NCBI GenBank assembly: GCA_946122785.1
Contig: CAMGYJ010000010.1
Coordinates: 10,267,467-10,331,466 of the forward strand
Source of the DNA: Linum tenue
Taxonomy: Eukaryota > Streptophyta > Magnoliopsida > Malpighiales > Linaceae
DNA: 64,000 bases
Direction of reading: 5' to 3'
Below, piece after piece: positions 23,330 through 36,607 of this stretch. The notes beneath the pieces were generated by a model. The model saw only the letters and a list, made by a program, of their open reading frames with translations. It was not told the origin of the DNA and ran no database searches. The position numbers were made by a program, and so were the translations under genes. The first letter of the stretch is position 1. Every line of letters begins with the position of its first letter.

Positions 23330-24773
23330 TGATAACGTCGTATTTGCACATGTTTGCACCCTCATTTCTTGATCATTTTGGCTCGATTTTGTGCTTTCTT
23401 GGCCTATTTTATGCTAGGTTGTGTTCCTCTGTCACATTTCAGGTCCTAGCACGTAAAGTGAAGTATAGGCGCAAGTTTAAAGTCAAACGGAGATCAAGTG
23501 GCGATTTAGGAGAAGAATCTCGGGCATGACTTGAAGAATAATGGATTTCTACCTCATTTTATGGACAAAGAATCTTGTAAACTTTTCATGAAAAGAAAGA
23601 GGACGAGACTACGAGCGTCTAGGATCAAACGTCGACTGATTCAGAGCCTGGACGAGGGAGAAACGAAGCATCAAAGATAGTAGAACAAGAGCTGAGGAAG
23701 AAACACAGGCAGACTTCCCTAAAAACACGGCCGTGTTTTGTCTAGCACTGCCAGTGTGTTTTATGCTGAGCCTCTCTTGTGAAGACTGCTGAAGGGATGC
23801 AAAACACGGGCGGGATTAAACGCACCCGTGTTCCCGCCCGTGTTTCTGCTCCTGCTCAGGATAAGTCTGATTTCTGTGATTTTAGAGATGGGGAGCTGGG
23901 TTTTGGATCCCGAACACCCAAGGGACAAACCCTAGAGAGAGAGAGAGAGAGAGAGAGAAACTTGGGAACATTCTTGGAGCTATTTTGGAGAATTTCTTTG
24001 CCATTCAAGCTCGAGAATCAAGCTTGGAGATGGTGATTGAAGATCTAGATTAGATTTCTGCATTCTCTCTTTCCTCTATGGAGTAACTTCCCTTCACTTA
24101 GGTTATGAGGAACCCTAGGTCCATGTGTTAAGATCTTTGTTGTTTGATCCTTTGGATGCTATACTGTTTGATTTTAATCGATTGAGGCATGATTTGTTGA
24201 GTCATTTGAATCATGATCACATTCTCTTGATTTATGCTTTAACCTATGATAGATAGAATCTGATTACGTTAAAAGAGCTTCCTTGATTGATAATAGTGAA
24301 TTGGTTGTGCGAGAGCCAGTCAATTCATTGCTTTGTACTGGAATTCATTCCACGTAGTGGAGATTTGTGTGAATTGCCTTAGCATTCTATCTCGGTGAGG
24401 CTAGTCGCTTGCTGGATAATTTGTCTAAGAGGGCTTGGTCAGCTTAAGAGATTCCAAGCTATTTTCGAATATTTCGCAGTTTAATTAACAGTAAAATGAC
24501 CGAAGGAAATTACAACTTGGACCTAATTGAGGAGCTAGGTGGAATCATAAATAAGTGAGTTCCCAATATGTAATGAGTAGTTTTACCTAGTTTACCTTGT
24601 AGAGTAGTTTAGTTAATCAAATCTTAATTTGGTTTGCTAAATAATGAACTGAACCTGAATAATATTAACTCTAGAGATCCGTGGATGCGATATTTATTAC
24701 TTGTGCCACTATATTGCAGTCCTTTTCATTGGTTGCACTTGGTCATTGTTAGGAGTTGTGTCGTAGCGTGTCA
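23330..24773 (+). mobile_element. Solo LTR, gypsy family 1 (copy B)
   Basis: A 1444-bp LTR starts TGATAACGTCGTATTTGCAC and ends GTCGTAGCGTGTCA, with perfect 5-bp duplication ATTAT on both sides (23325-23329; 24774-24778). No internal sequence, so it is a product of LTR-LTR recombination. It has a (GA)n run near 23935-23958 and CACGG/CCGTG motifs at 23725-23850. It is diverged from copies A and C. Confidence 0.9.
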
Positions 24774-25516
24774 ATTATAGATGTATTGTTGAATTTTGTG
24801 TATTGTAATTTACAGTGTTTAATATATGTGATTGTGTTTTCAATGGGTAAAAATGAATGTCACTTTTTAATGGAAATGTCACTTACGTAATTTCTAAAGG
24901 TTCAAGTTGGAATAAAAAGAAATCAAATAATCTCAACTGAACAATCACTACAATCACTACAATCTCAACTAAAAACTGAAATTCTACAATTATTCATAAT
25001 AGATGATTGTTTCTGTCACATCAAATAAACAATACATGAATTGTTTATACATAAAAATCAGAAAAACGATAAATTGTGAACATTACAAACATTGTAACAA
25101 TTCCAACCAAACAATCACATAAACCAAACCAATACGAGCGGCCGATGACAAATAAAAACAAAATAATTATTATATATATCAAATACAATGAAGATTCGGT
25201 GGACCCTTCCGCACACGAGCGTTTGATTTAGTCCAACGAGCTCCCAGCCAATCAGAAGACTAATTTTTGTATGTTAATTAAAATGATAATGATTTTCTGA
25301 CCAAATAATTATTATTATATTAATTAAAATCCTCCCTCCTCCTCCTGGTGCAACAGAGAAGTATCTACTCGTAGAAAAGGCTGGTTCCTGCCTTGCCTGC
25401 AGAGCTCTTTACTTCTTCTTCTTCTTCTCTCAGCTCGCCATCTCTGCGCGGCGCCTCCTCCCTCCCTCCCTCCCTCTTTTCACTTTCTCTCTCTCACACC
25501 GCCATTTTCAGTCCAG

Positions 25517-25523
25517 TATAAAA
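25517..25523 (+). promoter_or_regulatory. Probable TATA box of the GAMYB gene
   Basis: TATAAAA lies after a long CT/CTTCTT-rich tract (25395-25500) and about 0.9 kb upstream of the chosen ATG. This implies a long leader (about 25550-26405). The leader contains upstream ATGs, for example a short ORF from 25564, and possibly an intron, since a donor-like AAG|GTAATT occurs at about 26093. The start site itself is inferred. Confidence 0.5.
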
Positions 25524-26405
25524 GTTGTGATTTTGTTCGCCTTTGTTCACAAAAAAAGATAATATGAAAATAAAATGGCAGCGCTGGTTTGGGTTTGGCA
25601 GTTTTGATGGCTCAACCTTTTGCGCTCTCTCACTCTCTCTCTAAACTCGCCCCCGTAGATATCTCGTGACATTTGACGATATGGGCCTTCCTTCACTCGA
25701 TCTGGGGGGAGATCTCCTCTCCTATTCGCATTATGCCTCTCTCCCTCTCTTATCTTCCTCCCACAGCGCCACCCAGTCCTCAAATGTAGAGTGACCCATT
25801 TTTGGCTAGCTCCATTTTTGGCAGCCGAATGTGGGTTTGTCTTTTTTTGTTTTCAATCATTTATTTTCCCCCCAAAATTCCCCTCTCTGTAATTTTTCTT
25901 GGTATGGGTTGATCGAGGGACCGCCGTCTCCAGCTCTGTTTCCGTTTTTGATCATCTCCATCTTTTTGCATTCCTTTCAATTGCGGCTTGCTGTTTTAGT
26001 CTTTTAGCTCTCTGCAACTCACAGTTCCGTTTAGTTCACCGGAGGGGGAAGGAAATCCCAGGCAGGCCAGTATTTCTCTGTCGTGTATTGAAGGTAATTG
26101 GAGCAATTCTTCTCACTCTCAAGTTCTAATCTTACTCCACGTCTTGCTTTCAACTCAGTTTGCAGCAGAAGCCGCATTGAACTCTCTGTATCGATTTGAA
26201 AGCTATATAGTCCGTTCGTAAATCTGTTGTTGCATGTGTGTGATGATTGCTCGATTACGCGCTTGCTTCCGTGTTCTAGCAATTTCGAGCGTGAGTTGAG
26301 CTCGGATTGCCGTGTTTTAGCTCCGGCAATGGCCGCGGCTTGAATGTCTGTCAATTTTACATGAATGTCGGTTTTCTGACTCGTTCACGGACTCAGGCTT
26401 GCATC

Positions 26406-29400
26406 ATGCCGAATAGGGGCGAGGAAAAGCGAAAGACAAAGACTCGTCGAGAGTCGTCGGGGGATGAAGACGGGAATAGTGTGGGGAAATGTGATGCAGC
26501 CAGTGCTCTAAAGAAGGGGCCATGGACTTCTGCGGAAGATGCAATTCTGATGGAGTACGTTACAACTCACGGAGAAGGCAACTGGAATGCAGTCCAGAGG
26601 CACTCTGGATTGTCGAGGTGTGGGAAAAGCTGCAGGCTCCGCTGGGCGAATCATCTAAGGCCCGATTTGAAGAAAGGCGCATTTTCTCCAGAGGAAGAGG
26701 GGCTTATTATCGAGCTTCATGCCAAGATGGGCAACAAATGGGCTCGCATGGCTGCCGAGGTAGGTAGATCTTCTTCTCTCACTGCACTTTACTGTTGTTG
26801 ATTGGACTTGAATGGATGGGGAAATTGCATTGTGTGGTTCTTTCCGACTTCCATCCAAACTAGATGAAGGTGTCATTTCGTTTGAATAACTATCTGCCAA
26901 ATGGTATTGTTTTTTTTTTTTTTTTGTCATCCTGATTAACACCTTACAATTGGCCGCACTGTTGTTGAAGCTGAGTAAATTCTTCCCAATTTGGTAAGAG
27001 TTCAATCTTTGTTGTCTTCATTAACCATGAGTGGGAAAGGGAGATGGCATGTTGCTTGACATGTAATGCAACAATCTTACTACTGGAAATCGCAATCCGG
27101 ATTATGATACTGATCACTAGGCCTGACTGATGATCAACATCAATCTTATCAGTCAGACACCATGCTTTGCCGAAGTGAAAACTTCTAAAACCGTACTCTG
27201 GCTATAACCCTTTTGAGGTTCTGGAATTGGTTTAAATTACAAACTAGTATCAGGCTTCTCCTCCATTTCTCTATTTGGATTCTCTTCTTGTCCTTCCTGC
27301 CCTTTTCTGAAATCTGGGTTCCTGCTCGCTGTAAGACTGATGCAACAAAGCAGTCTAAGAGACCTGATGCTTTGGTCTCCACATCTGTCTAGAAACACCA
27401 GGGTAATTAATAGGCATTTCATGTTCACAGTATGTGTTTTTCCTGTACAAAAATTACTGCATGTACATATTTAATGGTTGAGCTAATTGAAATGGAGCAT
27501 CCTTCAAATGTTATCATTAGGCGACCATCATATGGTAGCTTTCGTTTTATACCCACACGTTGAGTAACCTATTTGTCCTCCATAACTTTTTTCCTGCCCT
27601 TCTACTTAAGTTGACAATGGAGTATATTATTAAATTTTCTCTGCAGAAATTAGCCACTTCACTCATATTTTAAATTAAAGACTAACATGAACATATGGTC
27701 AAAACAATTGTCCTAATGTGCTGTGTGTGTCTGCTGTCATATGTTAACTTATGAGTTTATTCCTCTATAGTAGACTTGAATTGTACTAATGACTAACCTC
27801 AAGGGACTTGTTATTTTCATATTCCTGGATGGATATGTGATATTTCTGCAGAACTCGTTGGTTTACTGGGGAAGCTGATGTGTGGCATGCAAAGTTCAAA
27901 ACAATATTTTGTTTTCTAAATGGTGTATTGATCCTGTATATAGACCTGTCCAAAATAAGTAATGTATTGGTTTGTGGGCAATTAGCTTATTGTATGAGCT
28001 ATGCCATGCTAGGTCTAATCTGCTGCAAAAGCATGTTGGTAATCTGGAGTAAATAACTGATGCGGTGATTACTTCAATGGCATTCTGCTTTAGAATAATT
28101 TAACTTCTGCATTTCATGAGGCTGACTTTCTTTTTTCCGCAGTTGCCTGGACGAACAGATAACGAGATAAAAAATTACTGGAACACAAGAATCAAAAGAC
28201 TGCTACGTGCTGGACTCCCTATCTATCCTCCTGATGTATGCTTGAAAGTTCTTGAAGGAAATTATGAAACTCAATGCATGGATAGAAATGAGACAACTGG
28301 TGGCGACCCAGTGCAGAAGGATCACAGAGAGATCCCAGAACTGGTCTTCAAAAATTTCAAAATCAACCGGGGAGTTCTCTCTTATCTGCCAAACCTTCTC
28401 GATGTCCCAGGAAGCAACATTCTGAAACAAGATGGTTTTGGTTCGAGCAATAACTATGGCTTCATGCTCCCAACACTACCACCTCCAAAGCGACTGAGAA
28501 CTGCTACAGAAGACAGCATTTTCCGTGATGTAGTAGATGTTGGTGGTGTCACTGGCCTCCCAACACCTTTCAGTCAGCTTACTACAGATTATGCTGCTGG
28601 TGAGAGGACCCCAGACCCGTTTGCTTTATCCTCTCCATATGATTCTTCTGATGTCAATCTTACTACTTATGATGGGCAGCCACCATTGGCTGCTCTTTCA
28701 GGCAGTCATGCCTTCTTAAATGACGACTCTTCTTCTTCTGAGCCCATATCCGGGGCAATGAAGTTGGAGCTCCCTTCACTCCAATATACAGATACTCATC
28801 AGCTGGACAGCTGGGCGGCGATGACCCCAACTGCTTCCCCTTTGCTTCCAGTTGAGTCTGTTGATACCAATACTTTGATCCAATCTCCTCCACCGATGAC
28901 ACAGCCACCTCAGTCACTGGGTTGTCTCTCGCCAAGAAGCAGTGGTCTCCTGGAAGCAGTACTCTACGAATCACTGACCCTCACAAACATGAACTGCTCA
29001 GCGAACGACCAAGCTTCCGTGGCTGTTTCTATGGAACACCAATTGCCCTATAATTCCAGGAAGAGAGATTGGGGAATGCAAGCTGACCCAATCTCACCAT
29101 TGGGTCATTCTGCTGCATCAGTGTTCAGCGCATGCACGCCCATGAGTGGAAGCTCGTCCGACGAACCAGGTAAAAGCCAACCTTTATTGTTTATTAATTG
29201 ATGAGACACATCATTACTATTTGAATATACAGTAATATTTGTTCCCCCCCTTGCATTAGAACATCAACCATTTACTACTACACATCGGATGCAGGGTGTG
29301 AAATGAAGCAGGAGATGGGGAGCCAAGTATCGTCCCCGTATGGGGAGGAGAAGCAAACTCCTGCTGGTACAGACTGCATGCAAATAGAGTTCAACAGGCC

Positions 29401-29509
29401 AGATGTGTTACTTGGCTCGGGCAGCTATTTCGGGTTAAGCTATGGTGGTTGCCTCGAAATGGGTGAACCAACTGCTACTGCTCAAACTGATGCAGCAGGG
29501 GGCGGTTGA
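26406..29509 (+). CDS. GAMYB: GAMYB-type R2R3-MYB transcription factor
   Basis: CDS join(26406..26759, 28143..29169, 29295..29509), 531 aa; all junctions are GT-AG and in phase. Residues 37-87 are R2 (Trp 40, 60, 80) and 88-138 R3 (Phe 93, Trp 112, Trp 131), with the GAMYB signatures NHLRPDLKKGAF, ELHAKMGNKWARMAAELPGR and RAGLPIYPPDV. The first intron (1383 bp) falls in R3 between MAAE and LPGR. Exon 2 holds the long regulatory region, including the LELPSLQYT motif encoded by the miR159 site. Such proteins act in the nucleus in gibberellin signalling, aleurone and anther development, and bind GA-response MYB boxes. ATG 26406 was chosen because it opens a charged N-terminus shortly before R2; an in-frame ATG at 26361 would add 15 residues. 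The length fits the family (about 500-560 aa) and no breaks are seen. Confidence 0.95.
28765..28785 (+). promoter_or_regulatory. miR159/miR319-type target site
   Basis: The 21-nt site starts TGGAGCTCCCTTCA and ends CTCCAAT within codons for LELPSLQY. From family knowledge it differs from the classical GAMYB site of Arabidopsis MYB33 at one position (C for T after TTCA). Pairing with miR159 would place cleavage in the CTCCCTTC core. This implies post-transcriptional silencing in vegetative tissue. Confidence 0.92.
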
Positions 29510-30050
29510 AGCCTGAAGTTAGTAACCAAAGAACATGAGCCAAGCAAGAGAACAGTAGCAAACCAGGAGCAAACAACGTGTGAATGGATCAAGAATAAGG
29601 TTGTTTGTTTAACCTTGTTTGTTGGATTACATTTTCGAGCTTTTAGTTGTTAGCTGGGAGAGTGTTTTGTTTTGGTTTCCATCTGTGAATACCGAGTTGT
29701 TCTGTGAGTCATGCATGTTATGAGGAAAACTTTCCAGTGGATGGATAGTCTTTTGCAGGATAGTGAGATAGACGCTGTCTCCAGTGCCATGGATGCTTTT
29801 GGCTGATATCCCATTTTCATCGTCATCTCTGGAAGTACAACTGTCCATTTTGCCTTTTTTCCCTTCCAAGTTACTGAAACAAAACAAGAGTATCATATCC
29901 AAAAGGTCCTCGTCTGTTTTACCCTTTATTATCTACCTTAACTATTAGCCATTAGGGCAACCTTTCCACAGAGAGTACTTTGAACAGGATTTACCGTGAA
30001 ATAAAAGATTGTGGTGATTGGAAGAGAACTTTCTATTTTCCAGTAATGAG
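29510..30050 (+). other. GAMYB 3' UTR and downstream flank
   Basis: The TGA stop ends at 29509 and the following 350-400 bp is a plausible 3' UTR. GAATAAGG at about 29590 could act as a weak poly(A) signal. Nothing else is recognised before the hAT-like element at 30051. Confidence 0.45.
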
Positions 30051-31506
30051 TTGGGGTGAGCAGTTGGTGGGTTTAAGTGGATTTGGGTGGGTTTGGAACC
30101 ACCCATTACGTGGTGGGTGAAGGAAAAATAACCTATACCCACCCAATCATTACTTGCGGGTGGGCTGGGTTGGGTGATTACGGATGATGGGTGGTTGGGT
30201 GAATTCAGTGAGTTTACAACATATATTCCATATGATCACATAATTTCAATAGTTTTAAACTTAAAATGAAAGAAATGTTAAAATTTATTAACTCTTAATC
30301 CATAAATCAGGTGAATAATTTATTTTACAATATTGATATTCGTAATCGTCCACAAATTACAAATATTCAATTGATAAACATGCTCTAAACTCGATAATAA
30401 CCAAGGTTGAAAAAGGTACTAGGCATAAGCAAAAGTTTTGGTTTTGCCTAGCACCTCATTCGCCTAGGCGTTGTGAGCATAGATAGCTTTTTAACCTACA
30501 GTTGCAAATTACAATTCCAAATTGATGGAAGGATTGAAGGATGTATCAGTGGTAGTTTGAGATGGCGTCGTCTCGGGGAAGACAACTGTCTTTTTTCTGC
30601 CATTTGTCTACTAGTTATGCTTAAGCGTATCGCCAATTGTATAAGCACACCTCACAACACAATTCTTTGATAGAAATTGAGAGGAATTTTTGTGATTTTT
30701 AGGGTTTCATTTTTGGTAAAGCTATATGTTAGAGCTTCTATTGTGTGAGGTTAAAAAGTTGGGTGGGTCGTGGGTCAATCACAATCCACCCGCACCCACT
30801 CAATCTTGTGTGGGTCACCTATTTTACAACCAACACTCACCCATAGAAACCACCCACATGATAAGAGGGTTGCTAAACATCGCCCTAATTAACTTAAATC
30901 ACCCTAACTTTAAAAAATGAATTGACATCTTTATCCTTTTATTTTTTTTATTCTTTGTATATTGTAACACAATAAAAAACAAAAAGAAAACACTCTCTTT
31001 CGGAATCAAACTGCAGCCGGCTGCCCACACTAGGAAGATCGCTACTCTGCTCTCCGTCTCCGGACATTATTAAAGTCATCAACCCAAAGGCAAAAAGCAT
31101 AAGAAGAAAAGGAAATCAAAAGTTCCAATTTAGTTAAGAATTATAAATTAATAATCAGGTTTTAAGTACAAAAAACTACTCATGGAGCTTGCTTTTTAAG
31201 ATCTCGTCGACGACGACGGAATCAAGAGGCGCCGATGAAATGGGGAGAAGGGCAGAGTGCAGGGAACGGCTGCGGCCATCGGGGAGTATTTGGAGAGGAG
31301 GTGTTCCACGACAGTATTGGAGGATTAGAGATTTTAGGATTTTTTATTTAATTTGGTCTGATTAATGAAGGGTAATATGGTAGTTGTATGTTTTATATTA
31401 GGGCGATAATAGTAAATGTAGGGCGATGTTTAGCCATCCAGACATGATAATGGGTGGGTCGATTGTGGGTGGATTTGTGGGTTTAACCACCCAATACTCA
31501 CCCCTA
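30051..31506. mobile_element. hAT-like non-autonomous element, GGGTGGGT-rich
   Basis: The ends are TTGGGGTGAGCAGTTGG and the complement TAGGGGTGAGTATTGGG, with an exact 8-bp duplication GTAATGAG (30043-30050; 31507-31514), typical of hAT elements. Subterminal GGGTGGGT/ACCCACCC motifs are dense at both ends. No transposase. A MULE-like MITE is nested at 30865-31441, and another small inserted segment probably lies around 30405-30735. Confidence 0.8.
30865..31441. mobile_element. MULE-like MITE nested in the hAT-like element
   Basis: The ends GAGGGTTGCTAAACATCGCC and CTGGATGGCTAAACATCGCC are inverted. The 9-bp duplication ACATGATAA lies at 30856-30864 and 31442-31450, as expected for Mutator-type insertion. 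The interior 31000-31310 is GC-richer than its surroundings ('gtcgacgacgacgg', 'ggctgcggccatcgggg') and may be captured host sequence, but no protein is recognised. Confidence 0.8.
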
Positions 31507-33010
31507 GTAATGAGGTTCACTGGTGCTAATTTTATAGGAGTTAGCAACATACTAACTACTCTAATCATCATTGATTGATTTTAAATTAAATATTACAGTG
31601 ATAAATAATGAAGGACTCATTCGGTATTTTAGAAACTTAATAAATTAATAAAATTTCTCTTTCATCTTTAGTTGTTGCCTCTCTCTATTAGTGAGTGTTT
31701 CTACGTGGGGAAAATAACTACTAAAAATATATACAACCACAGTCATTTAACTTAGTAGCAATTTTGGAATGCTTTTTAATGCTCTAGGTTTGCAACAGCT
31801 TCATGGACTGAAGATACTACTTCAATCTTTTCTTCGCCGATGACTCTTATTTATTCCTCCAAGCTTCTACCACTAAATATGCTCATCTTATTCATATGTT
31901 GAGATTGTATAAGGATGCTAGTGGACAAAGGGTTAATCTGCATAAATCATCGATATGTTTCAGCTTTAATGTTCCGAAAAATATCTAGGGTTGCCTACTC
32001 CTATCCAGCGTTCAAAGTCCTACCTTTCAGTTTGTGGAAGACGCTCTTGCTATGCTTGCATTCAGAGTTGGAGATCTAAAGCCCTTTCCTTGGAGGCTAA
32101 AGAGGTGGTGATTAGTGTGGCTGGCTCTACAACACTGATTTGTACTATGTTTTCATTTCGATTTCCATCAACGAGTTGTCGTATATTGAATAGCCAATTA
32201 GCTGAGTTTTGGTAGGCATGTTAGGATAAGGATGATGGGATACAATGGATCTCGTGTCCGGCTATATGTGTAAGTTTCATGGGGGCTTTTGGCTTTGGGA
32301 AATTTGATTAGTTCAATATGGCAATGTTGGCCAAGCAAATTTGGAAGGTTCTTAAGTCTCCTAATTCCACGCTTGCATGGATATACAAGGCACGATATTA
32401 TCTCCATTTTAATTTCCTTACTGCTCGGGTAATTGTCCATCTTGGGCTTGACAGGGGTCCTTGAAGGCCGTCATCTCCTTGAGGAGGGGTCTTCAGTGGC
32501 AGGTCGGATGTGGGAAAACAATTCTTATTCTTAAGGTCCCTTCCCTTGGCTTCCAAAAACACCACCTTCCTCACCTATTCTTATCTTGGGTGGTTGTCTA
32601 ACTAATCCTTACGTAGCTTCTATCTCATTCATCCACTCACCAAAACTTGGAATGGAACTTTGATACGTGCAACATTTGGTGCCGAAAGTGGGTGATGGAT
32701 TCTTTGAATCCCTCTCCCTTCCTCTCGATCCCCAATCCATAGCTTAAATGCATAGTTGTACTCCACAAAACCTGAGTACACCGTGAAAACGGGTTACCAG
32801 TTATAATCTGCATCTCGACATGAGCAATTCGATAGACTTCTACCACGTATGGAAAAAAATATGGAAATCATTATGGAATCTACCATCCCTCAGAAGCTGA
32901 AGTTTTTCTTGTGGTGGGTTGTGCGAGGTTTCTTGTTCCTGAGAGCGATTCTCCAGACAAGGTCCTTGTGTTCTTCTTCTATATGCCATGTTTGCTCGAA
33001 TACTGTTGAA

Positions 33011-35943
33011 TGATTCGGGGCTAATTGCACACATTTTACTTCTCATTTCTTAATAGTTTGACTTTGCATTTCATTGTCCCTTGACCTATTTTACGCTAGG
33101 TTGTGTTATTTTTTAGACGTTTCAGATCCTAGCACGTGTTGAAGGGTTGAGGACGAGTTTCGGGACGATTGGAGTCGAAAATCGCCAAAAAAGTGAAGAA
33201 AACTCTCAAGACGGGCGTGAAATTCGCTGGAAACAGAAGCATTTTGGCATCACACGGGCCTGAAAGATTATCACGGTCGCCTGACCATGATAATTTTCCA
33301 GTGACCGTGATGTCGGACCAAAACGGTTCCAACGACCTGCGTTTTCCGACATAACGGTTTGAGCTCCAAAGTCATGGCCGTGATGTTCGGATTGTGAAAG
33401 TGACTGCCGAGCTATATAAATAGAAGGCTGCTGGGAGAGAGAAGAGGAGGTTGGATCTGGGGTTGGTTTTACTCTTTTTGGGTTCCCTTCTAGGAGTCCA
33501 GCTGAAGAAACCTCAAAGAGGAAACCCTAGTGAGAGAAATTTCTTCTTCTTTAAAATCTAGAGAGAGAGAGAGAGTGATCAACAAGGAGAGGAGAAGAAA
33601 ATTTGGGCTTACTTCAAGCTAGAGGAGTGAAGATTCTAAACTCTCAAGGGAATTCTCATAAACAAAGAGGGAATACAAGCATCCACCATGGTTCTTTCTT
33701 TCATCTTTGTTGTTTTCGTTTGCCTAGCTATGAATTAGAGTTCCTCTTCACTTGGGTATTACGAACCCTAGATCTTTGTATGTGATAGATTGTATGAATC
33801 GAATATCTTCTATGTGGGTTGTGTTTCAACGCAAGTATTTAGGTATTTTCATGATGGATTAGTTGTGTTTTCCATTTCTCACTATTGTGCAAATTTGACT
33901 TAGGTAGAGGGAAATCCCTTTCTTGCTAAGAGGCTTTTATAAGTTGGAATTCCTTGGCCAATTGAGCCAACTACTTAAGCCGAATTAGGGCAAACCTCAT
34001 ACTACGTTTTAGCGCTTTGAGTTGGTTGTTGTTTTGTGATGACTCGATATTTGCACATGTTTTCCCCTTTGTTTCTTGATCGTTTGAGCTTTATTTATCT
34101 CTTCTTTGGCCTATTTTACGCTAGGTTGTGTTACTTTGTCACATTTCAGGTCCTAGCACATAAAGTGAAGCATAGGCGCAAGTTTCAAGTCAATCAGAGA
34201 TCAATTGGCGATTCGGGAGAAGAAACTCGGGCATGACCTGAAGAAGAATGGATTTCTGCCTCATTTATGGACAAATTATCATGCATGCTTATCATGATAA
34301 GAAAAAGGACGAGACTACGAGCGTCTGGGATCAAACGGCGACTGATTCGGAGTCCGGACGAGGGAGAAACAAAGCATTGAATATAGGGGAACAAGTTCGG
34401 CAGTAAAAACACGGGCGCGCCTAAATCAAAACACGGCCGTTCGCATATTTAGGCACGACCGTGTTTTGGCCGACGCGCGCGGGCGTGTTTTTAACACGGG
34501 GCAAAACACGGACGGGCAAAAGCAAAACACGGTCGTGTCCTCGACGGTGTTTTGCCCAGAATCGGGTTTTTTAGGCAGATTGAAGCCAAAGGAAAGGGAG
34601 AGCTGGGTTTTGGATCCCAAACACCCAAGGGACGAACCAAAGAGAGAGAGGGCGATTTGAGGGCATTCTTGGAGTGGAATTGGAGGATTTCTTTGCTTTG
34701 GAAGCTCGAGGAACAAGCCCGGACTTGAAGACTGATCATCTGAAGATTCTTACTGCAGTCTCTCTCTTCTCTATGGAGTAACTTCCCTTCACTTAGGTTT
34801 TGAGGAACCCTAGCTATGTTTGTTTGATTGGATGATTGTATGAGTACTCTTACTTGATAATCTTGAGTTCATATTCAATCTATGCATGTTTTCATGATTC
34901 AATTTTGCTTTAGTCGAGATTATTGATTCTGCTTTGATCCTATGAGAGCGAATACCTGATTAGGTCAACAGAGCACCATAGATTGATAGTAGTGGATCGA
35001 TTGCTTTAGTCAAGGGTTGATTCACTGCTTTGTATCGATTGACAACCTCTTTCGATAGAGGGAGTCTAGTTCAGAACGCTTTGATCGGTTGTTCTAGAGA
35101 AGGATACGTCCCTCTAGGCAATTGACTCAAGAGGGCCTTGTTCCTTTAGTCGAGACTCAAGGTCTAGTCAAGGATTCTCCGCATTGTGGATGAAAGTGAA
35201 ACATGTTAGAGATCATTAATCATTAATCTGGCTAGTGGCTAGGGGGAATCATACCTAAGTGAGTTCCCAACCTGTAATTAGATTAACCTTAACTGTAGTT
35301 TGTTAGAGTAGTTTTAGTTCTTTCATCTTAATCTGGTTTGCTAGATAATGAACTGAAGCTGAGTAATAGTAACTCTAGAGACCCGTGGATTCGATATTTA
35401 TTACTTGAGCCACTATACTGCAGTCCCTTTCATTGGTTACACTTGGCCATTGTTAGGAGTTGTGTCATAGCGAGTCATTTTGCCATCCGGATTAAATACC
35501 GAGGGAGTAGCCTTGGCAGCCCTTAATCGATTGGCCTAGAGAGCTAATTCGTTGGCTTTATTTTCCTTGGCCCATCAACCGAGAGAGTGAAGCTTCTTCA
35601 CTAGTTGCGCTCTCCTACAGTTTACAACCACTTTTCCACACACTTGTATTATTTTCAACTAATCTTGATAAATAGCTACGGGGAGCAATATACCCGGGTG
35701 AATTATTCTCTTATTGGGTCAACCTCGATTTACTTTACTTGCTTGTTTTCATTTGTAATTTCTTTAGCTTTAAATAACCAAAAACCAATTTTGCTAGATA
35801 ACAACTTAAGCGATTGAAGTAGGGGTACATGGACCAGCTCGGGTTTGACAATTAAAACATACTTGTTTTATACTACACTTGGCTAGAGTTTATACTTGGG
35901 CTCCACTCGGGATTTTAATTCACGGTGTAATCTGTACGAGTCA
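33011..35943 (+). mobile_element. Gypsy family-2 LTR inside the LINE
   Basis: It starts TGATTCGGGGCTAATTGCAC and ends CTGTACGAGTCA. It contains the shared landmark 'attttacgctaggttgtgtt' plus 'tttcagatcctagcac', a TATA box TATATAAAT at 33413-33421, and CACGG/CCGTG motifs just upstream of it (33243-33390). Excluding the nested copy C it is about 1.49 kb. The same family is present on the minus strand at 36766-41624. Flanks TTGAA and ATAAA do not match well, so a clean target duplication is not proven. Confidence 0.75.
34037..35477 (+). mobile_element. Solo LTR, gypsy family 1 (copy C), nested
   Basis: A 1441-bp LTR starts TGATGACTCGATATTTGCAC and ends CATAGCGAGTCA, with exact target duplication TTTTG (34032-34036; 35478-35482). 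It lies inside the family-2 LTR, which resumes at 35483. It carries a dense set of CACGG/CCGTG motifs at 34400-34545 and is close in sequence to copy A. Confidence 0.92.
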
Positions 35944-36271
35944 ATAAATCTATTTCTCATTGCTTATTTGATTGTAGGTTTTTTCGCGGTGTGTGGTTGT
36001 TAGCTGGGAAACATCATATTCGTCGCACCATTTGTCATCTTACTCATGATCGTGCATGGCATCATATTTTCTTCTTTAATCAGCTGACTAAGATCGAGAT
36101 TGATGAGGTGGGTTTCTTATCTTGGTGGTTATGAAAGGACCGCTGCTGGAGTTCCTATGATAACATCGAGTACTTTTCGGGCCCGCGATTTCGTTAGTAC
36201 ACAATGCAAGTTGAGGAATGGAGAGCAGTTGCTAGGTCTCCTCCATCCCCGAACCCGTCAGCAGTGCAATC

Positions 36272-36607
36272 TGTAAGGAAGTGGTTAAGTACCATGCATG
36301 GACATGTATAATATCAAGCATAACCTTCTCCCAACAACTCGAGTTATTGGGACCAACTGGTTTATGACATGGTATAGAGTTGGTTTGTCCTTGAGGTCAC
36401 GTGTTCAAGTCTTCACGATCCCCAATATTAATCGTTGTCTTTCAAGCACAAGGTATGGAGGGCATGTCCAAACTTCAAGCCCATGAGTCGGCTTTCGTTT
36501 GAGATGGCGTGTAAGGAAGTGGTTAAGTACCATACATGGGCATGTATAAGATCAAGCATAACCTTCTCCCAACAACTCGAGTTACTGGGACCAACTGGTT
36601 TATGACA
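36272..36607 (+). mobile_element. TRIM element, 98-bp LTRs
   Basis: LTRs 36272-36369 and 36510-36607 both begin TGTAAGGAAGTGGTTAAGTA and end GGTTTATGACA. A primer-binding site TGGTATAGAGTTGG follows the first LTR. The target duplication CAATC is exact (36267-36271; 36608-36612). It is 336 bp in total, non-coding, and sits in the RNase H part of the LINE remnant. It is related to the TRIM at 64-215. Confidence 0.92.

Noticed and set aside
28116..28142. ATG at 28116 as an independent gene start
   Set aside because: It lies in the intron just before the acceptor AG at 28141-28142; the frame is exon 2 of the GAMYB gene.
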